DNA of 40,126 nucleotides from Euperipatoides rowelli (lineage: Eukaryota > Onychophora > Udeonychophora > Euonychophora > Peripatopsidae): assembly GCA_003024985.2 (NCBI GenBank), contig PXIH01S0002695.1; one strand, written 5' to 3'. The notes beneath the pieces were generated by a model that saw nothing but the letters and a program-made list of their open reading frames with translations, was not told the DNA's origin and did no database searches. Made by a program: the position numbers and the translations under genes. Below, piece after piece: positions 25,286 through 34,791 of the stretch. The first letter of the stretch is position 1; every line of letters begins with the position of its first letter.

Positions 25286-25346
25286 GTTAGATTATACAAC
25301 GAAGTCAATGCATAATTTGTACCTTAGGATTGTGTTATAATCTAAC
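25286..25346 (+). promoter_or_regulatory. Extended -10 promoter with an 11-bp inverted repeat, upstream of the Cu(I) ATPase
   Basis: GTTAGATTATA (25286-25296) and TATAATCTAAC (25336-25346) are exact reverse complements 39 bases apart. The right arm contains the -10 TATAAT (25336-25341), preceded by TGT to give an extended -10 element; no good -35 is seen at the right distance. The arrangement suggests repression by a protein that touches both arms. It does not match the CopY box TACANNTGTA. Confidence 0.5.
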
Positions 25347-25401
25347 GTAAAGAGGGATTAGTAAATTTTTATTAAGATTTAAGCAATTTTAGGAAGTTCT
25401 T

Positions 25402-27579
25402 ATGCAGATAAAATATAAGATAAAGGGAATGCATTGTATAAGTTGTGCAAGTAAGATTAAAGATAAAATATCTTCTATTAACGGTGTTAAAATAGTAGGA
25501 GTTAGTTTTATTAGTGAGTTTATTAGACTAGATTATGATCCTGTTAAGGTATCCTTAAGAGAAATTAAAAGTGAAGTTGACAAATTGGGGTATAAACTCA
25601 TTGAACATGAAGACTTAGAAAAATTTAATAGTATTATCATTCTTGTTCTAATGCAAGTATGTATGGTATTTTCCATTTTATTACATTTTGCATATATGCT
25701 TGAATTTCATTTTCTTGAAGAACATTCAAAGATATATGCAACATTAGTTTTAGTCGTTTCTGTATTTGTTATTGTTTTGGGACTTGAATTTTTTACAAGA
25801 GGTTTGAAGCGTATAGTAAATTTTAAACCTGATCAAGACAGTCTTGTTGCTCTTGGGGTGGGAGCTGCTTTCTTGACTTCTTTATATTCAATCTATCAGG
25901 TTATCATTAATAGTGATTTAATCTATTTTCGTAAAATTTACTTTGAAGAAATAACTACTATTATTTCTTTAATGTATCTTGGTAGGTTTATTGAAAAAAA
26001 GGCTAATAAATCTGCAAGTGACAGTATTCGTAAAATAGTAAATTTGACATCAAATAAAGCTGTTCGCTTAAATGCTTTTGAGAACACAGAAGAAAATATT
26101 CAAATAAATGATATCAAAAAAGGTGACATATTGGTTGTTAAGGCTGGTCAAGCAATTCCATTTGATGGAAAAATAATAAAAGGTCAAGCTGAAATTAATG
26201 AGGCCATTGTAACTGGTGAATCCAATTCTGTCTTTAAGAACTTGAATGAACAAGTAATAGGGGGAACTAGCTTACAAAACGGTTATATTAATATTTTGGT
26301 TGAAAAGGATCAGGATGAGACATTTCTTGCAAAAATTGTTAATTTTATTGATGATGTTGAGGGTAATAAATCTCCAATTGAGTGTTTGGCTGATTCTGTT
26401 GCTAGTGTTTTTGTTGTAGCTGTAAATATTATTTCAATTTTTACATTTTTCTTTTGGTTTATTGGATTTAATGATCTTAAAATGGGAATTGAAGCAGCTA
26501 TATTGATTTTAATTGTTGCTTGTCCTTGTGCCTTGGGGCTTGCAACTCCTCTTTCTATGATGATGGCTGTTAATAGAGCAGCTAGTATGGGTATTTTAAT
26601 TAAAAAGTCCCATATTTTACAAACTATAAATAAAGTTCACTATGTACTTTTAGATAAGACAGGAACTCTAACAAAAGGCATGCCTATTTTTATTTCTTTA
26701 CATGTTATTGATAGGCGTTATAATGAAGAGCAAATACTTGCTTTTACTGCTTCAATTGAAAATACTTCAAAACATCCAATTGCTAGTGCAATAATTAGTG
26801 AGGCCCAAAAGAGAGATATTGTTTTAAAATCAGTTAGTGAGGTAGAAGTTATTCTTGGTAAGGGGGTGAAAGGTAACATAGGCAAAGAGCTCATTTATAT
26901 TGGAAATCTAAATTATATGCATGATTTGTTACTAAACGTAGACTTTCCTTTAGCAGATGATGAGAAACATTGTACTCAAATTTATGTTGCTACTTCTAGA
27001 AATATAATTGGAATAATTAATGTATTTGATTGTGAGAAAGATAATGCAAAGAGTTTTGTAAGTTTTCTACATTCAAAAAATCTTAAAGTCGGAATTATTT
27101 CAGGAGACAATAAAAATTCAACTTCTTATATTGCCTCAAAACTGAAAATTAAAAGTTATTTTGCAAATATACTACCTGGTAATAAGGAAAAAATTATAAG
27201 AGAACTTCAAAAAAAGGATAATAAAGTAATGATGATTGGGGATGGCATTAATGATGCTCCGGCTTTAGCCAGAGCAGATATTGGAGTTTCTCTTGGAAGT
27301 GCAACTGATATTGCTATTGAAAATGCTGAGGTTATTTTGGTTAATGATGATCTTATGAATATAAAAAACTTAATATCATTAGCTTCTTGTACTATTCGAA
27401 ATATTAAACAGAATTTATTTTGGGCATTTTTTTATAATATAATTTCAATACCTTTAGCAGGAGGGTATTTATCATTTTGGGGAATTTCTGTTAATCCATT
27501 GGTTGCTGCTTTCATGATGATTTTTAGTTCTCTTTTAGTTGTGTTCAACTCACTTAGACTAAGAAAATTAAAATTATAA
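25402..27579 (+). CDS. copA: Cu(I)-transporting P1B-type ATPase
   Basis: This 725-residue heavy-metal pump has one N-terminal metal-binding domain (GMHCISC, Cys12 and Cys15) and about eight membrane helices. The membrane CPC motif is at 374-376 (VACPCALGLATP), the phosphorylated Asp418 in DKTGTLTKG, the actuator TGES, the SKHP motif and GDGINDAPA (613-621). The P1B-1 (Cu+) signature is met by the YN in NLFWAFFYNIISIP and by the last helix MMIFSSLLVVFNSLRL, so copper(I) export is the best call; silver is also possible. It is a single gene with its own promoter, with no chaperone or regulator next to it. Lyme Borrelia have mcp1 in this interval, as I recall, so the gene marks a different lineage or a replacement. 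Confidence 0.92.
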   Translation: MQIKYKIKGMHCISCASKIKDKISSINGVKIVGVSFISEFIRLDYDPVKVSLREIKSEVDKLGYKLIEHEDLEKFNSIIILVLMQVCMVFSILLHFAYMLEFHFLEEHSKIYATLVLVVSVFVIVLGLEFFTRGLKRIVNFKPDQDSLVALGVGAAFLTSLYSIYQVIINSDLIYFRKIYFEEITTIISLMYLGRFIEKKANKSASDSIRKIVNLTSNKAVRLNAFENTEENIQINDIKKGDILVVKAGQAIPFDGKIIKGQAEINEAIVTGESNSVFKNLNEQVIGGTSLQNGYINILVEKDQDETFLAKIVNFIDDVEGNKSPIECLADSVASVFVVAVNIISIFTFFFWFIGFNDLKMGIEAAILILIVACPCALGLATPLSMMMAVNRAASMGILIKKSHILQTINKVHYVLLDKTGTLTKGMPIFISLHVIDRRYNEEQILAFTASIENTSKHPIASAIISEAQKRDIVLKSVSEVEVILGKGVKGNIGKELIYIGNLNYMHDLLLNVDFPLADDEKHCTQIYVATSRNIIGIINVFDCEKDNAKSFVSFLHSKNLKVGIISGDNKNSTSYIASKLKIKSYFANILPGNKEKIIRELQKKDNKVMMIGDGINDAPALARADIGVSLGSATDIAIENAEVILVNDDLMNIKNLISLASCTIRNIKQNLFWAFFYNIISIPLAGGYLSFWGISVNPLVAAFMMIFSSLLVVFNSLRLRKLKL

Positions 27580-27810
27580 ATTATGAGAAATAAGCTTATT
27601 TTAAGATTTTAATAGGGTATCATTGAAACTTTTGGCAATCAATTTTATAATATAAGTGAGTTTATTATTTAATTAAGAAAAGTTAGTGATTTTTTAAATA
27701 TTAATACTAAGGTTAGTAATGTGTAACAAGTAATAGAAATCATCTTCTGAATTTTCATTGGAAAGACTTAGTTCTTTTATTAAATTAGGTATTATTGTAG
27801 GTAAGATTGA
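27580..27810 (+). other. Intergenic region before dnaE, possible chemoreceptor-gene remnant
   Basis: The gap of 231 bases holds a good promoter (27623-27651). At 27737-27790 there is a short frame reading KSSSEFSLERLSSFIKLG, which resembles the C-terminal tail of methyl-accepting chemotaxis proteins. It is bounded upstream by stop codons. This could be debris of the mcp1 gene found here in Lyme species, or chance. Confidence 0.25.
27623..27651 (+). promoter_or_regulatory. Promoter for dnaE
   Basis: TTGAAA (27623-27628) and TATAAT (27646-27651) are separated by exactly 17 bases, one of the best sigma70-type matches in the window. The leader to the dnaE ATG would be about 150 bases. Confidence 0.65.
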
Positions 27811-30800
27811 ATGTCTAAGTTTATTCATTTACATTTACATTCTGATTTTTCACTCTTAGATGGCGTTTCTAAGATTCCAGAAATAGTAAACAAAGCTAAA
27901 GAGCATAATATGACTCATATAGCTTTAACAGATCATGGGAATTTATTTGGTGCTGTTAAGTTTTTCAAGGCAGCTAAAAAGGCAGGTATAATTCCTATAA
28001 TTGGTATGGAAGCTTATTTTTCTTCTACTAAAAAAACAGATAAAACTACTGATGCTCTTGGTAAGATTTCCTATCATTTGCTTTTACTTGTAAAAAATGA
28101 AATAGGTTATAAAAATTTACTAAAGCTTAGTAGTGTTTCTTATCTTGAAGGGTTTTACTATAAGCCAAGAATAGACAAAGATGAATTGAAAAAGTACCAT
28201 GAAGGATTAATTTGTACTTCTGCATGTATTGGTGGCTTGATTCCAAAGTTAATTTTATCCTCAAAATTTGAAGCAGCTAGAAATGAGATATTGTGGTTTA
28301 AAGGTATTTTTAAGGGAGATTTTTATCTTGAGTTGCAAAGACATGGTATACCTGAGCAAGATATTGTAAATAATAAACTAATGGAGTTTTCAAGGGAATT
28401 AGAAGTTCCCCTAGTAGTTACAAACGATTCACATTATGTGAATAAAAATGATGCAAATGCCCAAGATATTGTGATTTGTATTGGTACTGGAGCTAGGAAA
28501 AATGATACAAATAGAATGAAAATGTACTCTAATGAGTTTTATATAAAGTCTCAAGATGAGATGTGTGAACTTTTCAGTGATATTCCTGAAGCCTTAGAAA
28601 ATACTGTTAAGATAGCTAATAAGTGCAATGATTTTGAAATGTATTTTCCAGGTCCAATTCTACCAGACTATGAAGTTCCAAACGAATTTAAAAATCGTAG
28701 TGACTATTTGACTTATCTTACTTTTGAGGGACTTAAAGAAAGATATCCAGAACTTACAAAAGCAATTGAAGAAAGAGTGACTTATGAACTTGATGTAATA
28801 GTTAATATGGGTTTTGAGGGTTATTTTCTAATTGTTTGGGATTTTATTAAATTTGCAAGAGATAGTGGCATTCCTGTTGGACCAGGTCGAGGTTCTGGAT
28901 CAGGTTCCATTGTTGCTTATTCTTTAAAAATTACAGATATTGATCCATTAAAATATAATCTTCTTTTTGAGAGATTTTTGAATCCTGAGCGTATTTCAAT
29001 GCCTGATTTTGATATTGATTTTTGCTTTGTTCGACGTGAAGAAATTATCCAATATGTTATTAGAAAATATGGTGAAGATAAGGTTGCTCAAATAATAACA
29101 TTTGGAACTTTAAAACCAAAGGCTGTTGTCAAAGATGTTGCTAGAGTTTTAGATATCTCATTTGCTCAGTCTAATGAACTTACAAAGATGATTCCTGAAG
29201 GACCTAAGGTAAGTTTGAAGGAAGCTCTAAAAGATGCCTCTTTTAGGGAACATTTTAATAAGAATGAACTTTATAAAGAATTAATTGATACTGCTTTAGT
29301 TTTAGAGGGAATGAATAGACATGCTTCAACTCATGCAGCTGGAATTGTAATATCAAAAACTCCTTTAACAGATTATGTTCCTTTATACAAGGATTTAAAG
29401 CAGAATTCTATATCTACTCAATATACAATGGATTTACTTGAGGATTGTGGACTTGTAAAAATGGATTTTTTAGGTCTTAAAACCTTAACGTTAATTAAGA
29501 ATACAGAAGATTTAATAAGAATAAAAGACTTTTCTTTTAGAATATCTGACATTCCTGATTATGATTTTAAAACATTTGAGCTACTTTGTGAAGGCAAAAG
29601 TAACTTTATTTTTCAGTTTGAATCGAGCGGTATGCAACAGGTTTTAAAAGAAGCAAAACCTAATAGTATAGAAGATTTAATAGCTTTAAATGCGCTTTAT
29701 AGACCTGGTCCTATGCAATTTATACCTCAGTTTATTGAAGCTAAGTCAGGTAAAAAAGAAATTAAGTACCCGCATAAGGATTTAATTTCTGTTTTAAAGC
29801 CCACTTATGGTGTTATTGTGTATCAAGAGCAAGTAATGCAAGTAGCCCAAATTATTGGTAATTTTTCACTAGCTAAGGCTGACATTTTAAGAAGGGCGAT
29901 GGGTAAGAAAAAAGAAGAAGAAATGAATAAGATGAAGGATGAATTTCTAAAAGGTGCCTTAGTAAAAGGTTATTCTGAGAAACTTGCTGATGATATTTTC
30001 GAATTACTTAAACCTTTTGCCGGTTATGGATTTAATAAGTCTCATGCAGCTTCATATTCTATCTTAGCTTATCAAACAGCTTATTTGAAGGCAAATTATC
30101 CTGAATATTTTATGGCAGCTAACCTTACTAATGAGGTTAATAACCCTGAGAGACTTACTTTGTGTATTAGTGAAGCAAATGAAATGAGTATGAAAATTCT
30201 GAAACCAGATATTAATGATTCTTATATGGAGTTTAGAGTTAAAGGTCATGATATTTCTTATGGGCTTGGGGCTATTAAAAATTTAGGAGAAACAGCTGTT
30301 AAGTTTATTATTGAAGAACGAGAGCAAAATGGAATATACAAGTCTTTTGAGAATTTTCTTCAAAGAGTGGATGCTAAATTAATGAATAAAAAAATCTTAG
30401 AATCTGCAATTAAAGCAGGACTTTTTGATAATATTTCTGAAAACAGAAGAACTTTGTTTGAGAATTTTGAGACTGTAGTTAGTTTTATTAATGATGAGAG
30501 GAATAATAAGAAGTTTGGACAGAATGATTTATTTTACTCTATTCAAAATTCAAAAGAATCTACAAAAAGAGGTTTTATTTATGAAAGAAAAGCGGAATAC
30601 AAGCACAAGGAGCTTTTAAGTTTTGAGAAAGAACTACTAGGATTTTATGTTTCTGGACATCCTCTAGATCCTTATAAAGTGGCTATTAACAATTTTACAG
30701 ATCTTGATCTTGAGGGTGAGTTAGCAAATAAAGTTGGTAAAATAGTTAATATTGTAGGAATTCTAAGTTCAATAAAGGTTATTCAAACAAAAAAAAATAA

Positions 30801-31248
30801 CTTAAAAATGGCATTTGGAGTCATTGAGGACTTAAGAGGACAAATAGAAATAGTAGTATTTAGCGATGTCTATGAAAAATATAAGGATTATCTTATTGAA
30901 GGTGAAATATTAGGCTTTGTTGGTAAATTAACTTTCATAAGAGATAAATTTTCAGTTGCAATTGAAAAGATTATTAACGTTGAAGAACTAAATAAAAACA
31001 AGAAATATAGTCTTCATATTAAACTTTTAAGTGAGAAAATTAATAATACTAGTTTGTTATTTAGCCTTAAAAAGCAAATATATAGTCTTGAAGACAATAC
31101 TGGATATTCTAATGTTTATTTGTATTTTAAAGAAAATAGAAGAGAAATAAAGTTAAAATCTAACATGTCTGTTGGATTTAAGCCTGATAAGATTAAATTA
31201 GATAATTTAAAAGGACATGAAATCATTGAAGATATTTGGTTTGATTAG
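27811..31248 (+). CDS. dnaE: DNA polymerase III alpha subunit
   Basis: This is the replicative polymerase. At 1145 residues it is near the E. coli length (1160). It has the N-terminal PHP domain (FIHLHLHSDFSLLDGVSKI), the palm with GPGRGSGSGSIVAYSL and the catalytic Asp401 and Asp403 region in PDFDIDF (Asp399, 401, 403), then GMNRHASTHAAGIVIS, YQEQVMQVAQIIGNFSLAKAD and GYGFNKSHAASYSILAYQTAYLKANYP. A helix-hairpin-helix region and an OB fold (VNIVGILSSIKVIQTKKN...) occupy the C-terminus. Shine-Dalgarno GTAGGT. It is followed 21 bases later by the yggT-like gene. It matches BB0579 by position. Confidence 0.97.
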   Translation: MSKFIHLHLHSDFSLLDGVSKIPEIVNKAKEHNMTHIALTDHGNLFGAVKFFKAAKKAGIIPIIGMEAYFSSTKKTDKTTDALGKISYHLLLLVKNEIGYKNLLKLSSVSYLEGFYYKPRIDKDELKKYHEGLICTSACIGGLIPKLILSSKFEAARNEILWFKGIFKGDFYLELQRHGIPEQDIVNNKLMEFSRELEVPLVVTNDSHYVNKNDANAQDIVICIGTGARKNDTNRMKMYSNEFYIKSQDEMCELFSDIPEALENTVKIANKCNDFEMYFPGPILPDYEVPNEFKNRSDYLTYLTFEGLKERYPELTKAIEERVTYELDVIVNMGFEGYFLIVWDFIKFARDSGIPVGPGRGSGSGSIVAYSLKITDIDPLKYNLLFERFLNPERISMPDFDIDFCFVRREEIIQYVIRKYGEDKVAQIITFGTLKPKAVVKDVARVLDISFAQSNELTKMIPEGPKVSLKEALKDASFREHFNKNELYKELIDTALVLEGMNRHASTHAAGIVISKTPLTDYVPLYKDLKQNSISTQYTMDLLEDCGLVKMDFLGLKTLTLIKNTEDLIRIKDFSFRISDIPDYDFKTFELLCEGKSNFIFQFESSGMQQVLKEAKPNSIEDLIALNALYRPGPMQFIPQFIEAKSGKKEIKYPHKDLISVLKPTYGVIVYQEQVMQVAQIIGNFSLAKADILRRAMGKKKEEEMNKMKDEFLKGALVKGYSEKLADDIFELLKPFAGYGFNKSHAASYSILAYQTAYLKANYPEYFMAANLTNEVNNPERLTLCISEANEMSMKILKPDINDSYMEFRVKGHDISYGLGAIKNLGETAVKFIIEEREQNGIYKSFENFLQRVDAKLMNKKILESAIKAGLFDNISENRRTLFENFETVVSFINDERNNKKFGQNDLFYSIQNSKESTKRGFIYERKAEYKHKELLSFEKELLGFYVSGHPLDPYKVAINNFTDLDLEGELANKVGKIVNIVGILSSIKVIQTKKNNLKMAFGVIEDLRGQIEIVVFSDVYEKYKDYLIEGEILGFVGKLTFIRDKFSVAIEKIINVEELNKNKKYSLHIKLLSEKINNTSLLFSLKKQIYSLEDNTGYSNVYLYFKENRREIKLKSNMSVGFKPDKIKLDNLKGHEIIEDIWFD

Positions 31249-31269
31249 GAGAGGGGGAAGGGGGGGAGT

Positions 31270-31842
31270 ATGTTGACTGAATTACTTGTGTTTTTATTGC
31301 AAATTTATGAGATTCTAATTTTAATTAGAATAATGTTGAGTTGGATAAATATAATGGGGATTTATACTAATGTCTTTTTTCGTTTTATTCACAATATTAC
31401 TGAACCATATATGGCCTTTTTTAGGCGATTTTCATTCTTATCAGTAGGTATGTTTGATTTTTCACCAATTGTGGCAATTGTTATTTTGACAGTTATGAAG
31501 CGAATGCTTGTTTATGGGGATTATAGACTTTCTGTTTTTATTTTATCTTTAATCATTAATATTTGGGGGATTTTTAGAAGTATTATATATGCTTTAGTAT
31601 TATTTTTTATGGTAAGACTAATTTTTTTACTTTTAGATTTATTTGGAAATACGGAGTTTATTAAAAAAGTTGATTCTGTTTTACTTCCTCTTAGCATCAA
31701 GATAAATAATGTACTCATAAATAAGTTTATGCCTTATAGTACTAATTTACTTGTGTCAATATTGATACTTTTTGCATTGACGCTTATAATAGGTCAAATA
31801 GTATATGCTGTAAGCCTTTTAGCAGTGCATTTACCAATTTAG
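31270..31842 (+). CDS. YggT-family membrane protein
   Basis: The 190 residues have about six hydrophobic segments in two similar halves, the usual YggT layout. The first half shows the family marks IRIMLSWINIMG, FIHNITEPYMAFFRRFSFLSVGMFDFSPIVAIVIL (RxxLSW, iTeP, fRr, DfSPiva). YggT proteins are integral membrane proteins linked in other bacteria to cell division or osmotic response, without a defined mechanism. A purine-rich run of about 20 bases (31249-31268) containing several GGAG/GGGGA elements precedes the ATG. recG begins 10 bases after the stop. It matches BB0580 by position. Confidence 0.85.
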   Translation: MLTELLVFLLQIYEILILIRIMLSWINIMGIYTNVFFRFIHNITEPYMAFFRRFSFLSVGMFDFSPIVAIVILTVMKRMLVYGDYRLSVFILSLIINIWGIFRSIIYALVLFFMVRLIFLLLDLFGNTEFIKKVDSVLLPLSIKINNVLINKFMPYSTNLLVSILILFALTLIIGQIVYAVSLLAVHLPI

Positions 31843-31852
31843 ATTTAAGACA

Positions 31853-33904
31853 ATGTTCTTACATGAGTTTAAATATGGACTTAATGATATAAAAGGAATA
31901 GGTAAGAAAAATTTAGAAAAACTAAATGGGTTGAATGTTAGTAGCATGGGTGATCTTATTGAGTATTTTCCTAGAAAGTATGAAGATAGACAAACTCTAC
32001 AAAACTTTCCCTCAGAACATTTTGAATTAGAATGTGAGTTTATGACCATATGTACTATTTTGCAGCATGTATATTTTGGTCATGGACTAAAGAAAAACTT
32101 AAAACTTATAGCAGAAACTGAGAGTAAGGAAAAATTTGAGATTTTACTTTTTAACAGGAGTTTTTTATCAAATTTATTTACTGTCGGTTCAAAGTTTTAT
32201 ATTCATGCCAAGTTTATATATAATAAATTTAACAATATTTGGACTTGTTCCAATTTTGATTGTGAACCTTTTACTGAGCATCCTAATAGGTTTAAAAAAA
32301 TAATTTCTATTTATTATTCTTCTAGTGTATTAAACTCAAAGCAAATTTCAAAATATATAGTTGAGGCACTTGAACTTTTTTTCAAGTTTGGTAAAGATGA
32401 TATTCCTGAATTTTTAAAATCTAAATACAATGTTTTAAGCTTATTTGAAGCTTTAAATGAAATACATTTTCCAACATCGCTTGTTAAGCTGGAACTTGCT
32501 AGAAAAACTTTAGTTTACAGAGAATTGTTTTTACTACAAATTTTCTCAAGAAGGAAGAATGCTGTTATTTTAGATAGAAAGAAAAAAGAACTTCCTTTAA
32601 CTTTAAGAAGAAAAACAATAAACGACTTACCATTCAAGCTTACAGATGATCAAATTAAAGTTATCGATGAGATTTATGGGGATTTAGCAAGTACAAAACC
32701 CATGAATCGACTATTACAAGGAGATGTTGGAAGTGGTAAAACTCTTGTTGCCTTGCTATCTGCTTTGCCTTTGATTGAAATCGGTTATCAAATTGCTTTT
32801 ATGGCACCAACGGATCTTTTAGCTCGTCAACATTATAACAATATTAGAAAGTTGTGTACTAGTATTAGTATTTCTTTACTAATAGGAAATTTGAAGAAAT
32901 CAGAAAAAATTGAAGTTTTAGATAGAATAAAAAAAGGTCAAACTTACTTAGTCATTGGAACTCATGCTATTTTTGCTTACAATGTGGAATTTAAAAACTT
33001 AGCTTATATAATAATTGATGAGCAACATAAGTTTGGAGTAGAACAAAGAGATAATTTAAAGAACAAGGGTACTTTAGTTGATATTCTTTTAATGTCATCA
33101 ACACCAATTCCTAGGAGTTTGGCCTTGACTTTATTTGATGATCTGGAAGTTTCTGTTTTAAAGACAATGCCACAAGGACGTTTGCCTGTAGTTACTTATC
33201 TTTCAAAGCATGGGAATGAACAAAAAGTTTATGATTTTTTAAATAAAGAACTTGTCAAAAAACATCAAATTTATTTTGTTTATCCTTTAATTAATAAGTC
33301 AAATAAGTTAGATCTTAAAGATGTAACAAGTATGTACAATAAGCTTCAAACAATATTTATTAAATATAATGTTAAAATGATTCACTCTAAACTACAAGAT
33401 TCTTTAAAAGAAGAAATAATGAATGATTTTTATTTAAGAAAAATTGATATTTTGGTTGCAACAAGTGTAATTGAAGTTGGAATTGACTGTAAGAATGCAA
33501 CATGTATTGTCATTGAACATGCAGAAAGGTTTGGTCTTTCAACCCTTCATCAAATTCGAGGTAGAGTTGGAAGAAGTAACTTACAATCATATCTATTTTT
33601 GCTTTACAAGGAACCATTAACAGAAACTGCAAAATTTAGATTAAAAACAATGAAAGAATTTACGGATGGTTTTAGAATAGCAGAAGAGGATTTGAAACTT
33701 AGAGGACCTGGTAATTTGTTTGGAGTAGAACAGACGGGCTATTTAAAGTTAAAAATAGCAGATTTTATTAAGGATAAAGAAATATTAATTTTAATGAGAA
33801 GAGAAGTAGATAGTCTTATAAAGAATAAACTTCTTTATACTGTATCTGATGTTGAACTAGTGAATAAACTTTTGAATTCATATTTGAGTTATGGAAGAAA
33901 CTAA
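31853..33904 (+). CDS. recG: ATP-dependent DNA helicase RecG
   Basis: RecG remodels stalled forks and Holliday junctions. The 683 residues cover the N-terminal wedge domain (about 1-230) and the two helicase domains: Walker A LLQGDVGSGKTLVALL, Ia MAPTDLLARQHY, the DExH-type box IIDEQHKFGVEQR, III LLMSSTPIPRSLALT, then VATSVIEVGIDCKNA and HQIRGRVGRS, and the C-terminal TRG-type region (DGFRIAEEDLKLRGPGNLFG). There is no clear Shine-Dalgarno, and translation may follow from the upstream gene. The stop overlaps the stop of the opposite-strand peptidase gene. It matches BB0581 by position. Confidence 0.95.
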   Translation: MFLHEFKYGLNDIKGIGKKNLEKLNGLNVSSMGDLIEYFPRKYEDRQTLQNFPSEHFELECEFMTICTILQHVYFGHGLKKNLKLIAETESKEKFEILLFNRSFLSNLFTVGSKFYIHAKFIYNKFNNIWTCSNFDCEPFTEHPNRFKKIISIYYSSSVLNSKQISKYIVEALELFFKFGKDDIPEFLKSKYNVLSLFEALNEIHFPTSLVKLELARKTLVYRELFLLQIFSRRKNAVILDRKKKELPLTLRRKTINDLPFKLTDDQIKVIDEIYGDLASTKPMNRLLQGDVGSGKTLVALLSALPLIEIGYQIAFMAPTDLLARQHYNNIRKLCTSISISLLIGNLKKSEKIEVLDRIKKGQTYLVIGTHAIFAYNVEFKNLAYIIIDEQHKFGVEQRDNLKNKGTLVDILLMSSTPIPRSLALTLFDDLEVSVLKTMPQGRLPVVTYLSKHGNEQKVYDFLNKELVKKHQIYFVYPLINKSNKLDLKDVTSMYNKLQTIFIKYNVKMIHSKLQDSLKEEIMNDFYLRKIDILVATSVIEVGIDCKNATCIVIEHAERFGLSTLHQIRGRVGRSNLQSYLFLLYKEPLTETAKFRLKTMKEFTDGFRIAEEDLKLRGPGNLFGVEQTGYLKLKIADFIKDKEILILMRREVDSLIKNKLLYTVSDVELVNKLLNSYLSYGRN

Positions 33905-34689
33905 AGATAAAGTTTAATTAAATAAATTAACTCTTTCTTATTGTAATGCCAAAACTCTAAAAATTTGTATTGTAAGTTATTAAAATATTTTTTTTGTAGC
34001 AAACAAGCAACTTTTCCTATGTAACGATAATGCCATGGTTCAGCTTTGTAGCCAGTTTCTATTTCATGATCTTTTGGATAAGACAGTGAAAAACCATAGT
34101 TATCTGCATTATCGTAAAGCCACTTGCCTTCTTTTTTACTAAAGAGTTCATCGTCAATATTAATAAAATCTATTGCTGTTCCTAGTTGATGTTGTGAATG
34201 TTTTGGCTTAGCTACTTGAGTTTCTGCTATTTTTTGTCCATAAATTTTTATATTGCTATTAAATAACGATTTTTGATAAGTGTCTGTTCTGTATGCTGAG
34301 ATAATTTCTATTTTAAATCCTTTTTTGTTTGCAGTTTGTTTAAGTTGTATTAAATCTTGAATTAAAATTTTTCTAATTTTTTTATGTTTTTCTAGATTTT
34401 TAAACTCATTATAGTTCTCCAGATTTACAAGGTCTTCTGGAAAATAATTTTTTGGAATAGGAGTTTTTTTGTCAACTAATATTAAAAGTTTATTTTCATA
34501 GTCTTTAAGTAAGCTTTGAAATTCTTTTAAAAAAGCAATAGGTTTTTTAAAAATTTGTTTTTTATGTGTAATATTGCTTGTTTTTATTATATTTAGAAAT
34601 ATCTTTTTATCTTTATTTGTTAATGCATCTTGATGAAGATTAATAAAAAAGACAGATAAAATTAAAGAAAATATGTTTATAAATTGCAT
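33901..34689 (-). CDS. VanY-type D-alanyl-D-alanine carboxypeptidase
   Basis: The 262-residue zinc peptidase trims the terminal D-Ala of peptidoglycan stem peptides. The N-terminus (MQFINIFSLILSVFFINLHQ) is a signal peptide or anchor, so the protein acts in the periplasm. The catalytic fold shows SAYRT (Arg134), the zinc motif SQHQLGTAIDF (His167, Asp174), and EPWHYRY (catalytic Glu217, third zinc ligand His220). All residues needed for activity are there. The ATG is transcribed away from a region holding a 21-bp hairpin. The gene ends in a tail-to-tail overlap with recG. It matches BB0582 by position. Confidence 0.92.
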   Translation of the reverse strand: MQFINIFSLILSVFFINLHQDALTNKDKKIFLNIIKTSNITHKKQIFKKPIAFLKEFQSLLKDYENKLLILVDKKTPIPKNYFPEDLVNLENYNEFKNLEKHKKIRKILIQDLIQLKQTANKKGFKIEIISAYRTDTYQKSLFNSNIKIYGQKIAETQVAKPKHSQHQLGTAIDFINIDDELFSKKEGKWLYDNADNYGFSLSYPKDHEIETGYKAEPWHYRYIGKVACLLQKKYFNNLQYKFLEFWHYNKKELIYLIKLYL

Positions 34690-34740
34690 AATAAATATTA
34701 TATTAGATTTTTTCAGCTTAGTAATATAATCTTAAATTGG

Positions 34741-34791
34741 TAATAAGCTAAGTTGTTATTAGTTTGACATTAATAACAACTTAGCTTATTA
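34741..34791. repeat. 21-bp perfect inverted repeat between divergent genes
   Basis: 34741-34761 and 34771-34791 are exact reverse complements with a 9-base loop (GTTTGACAT). It is the longest perfect hairpin I found in the window. Because the two flanking genes are both transcribed away from it, it cannot be a terminator for either. The loop contains the TTGACA -35 element of the forward promoter. The remainder of the gap (34690-34893) is AT-rich without genes. Confidence 0.85.

Noticed and set aside
31853-31855. Alternative start for recG
   Set aside because: No better ATG with a ribosome site exists nearby, and the N-terminal sequence fits RecG length.
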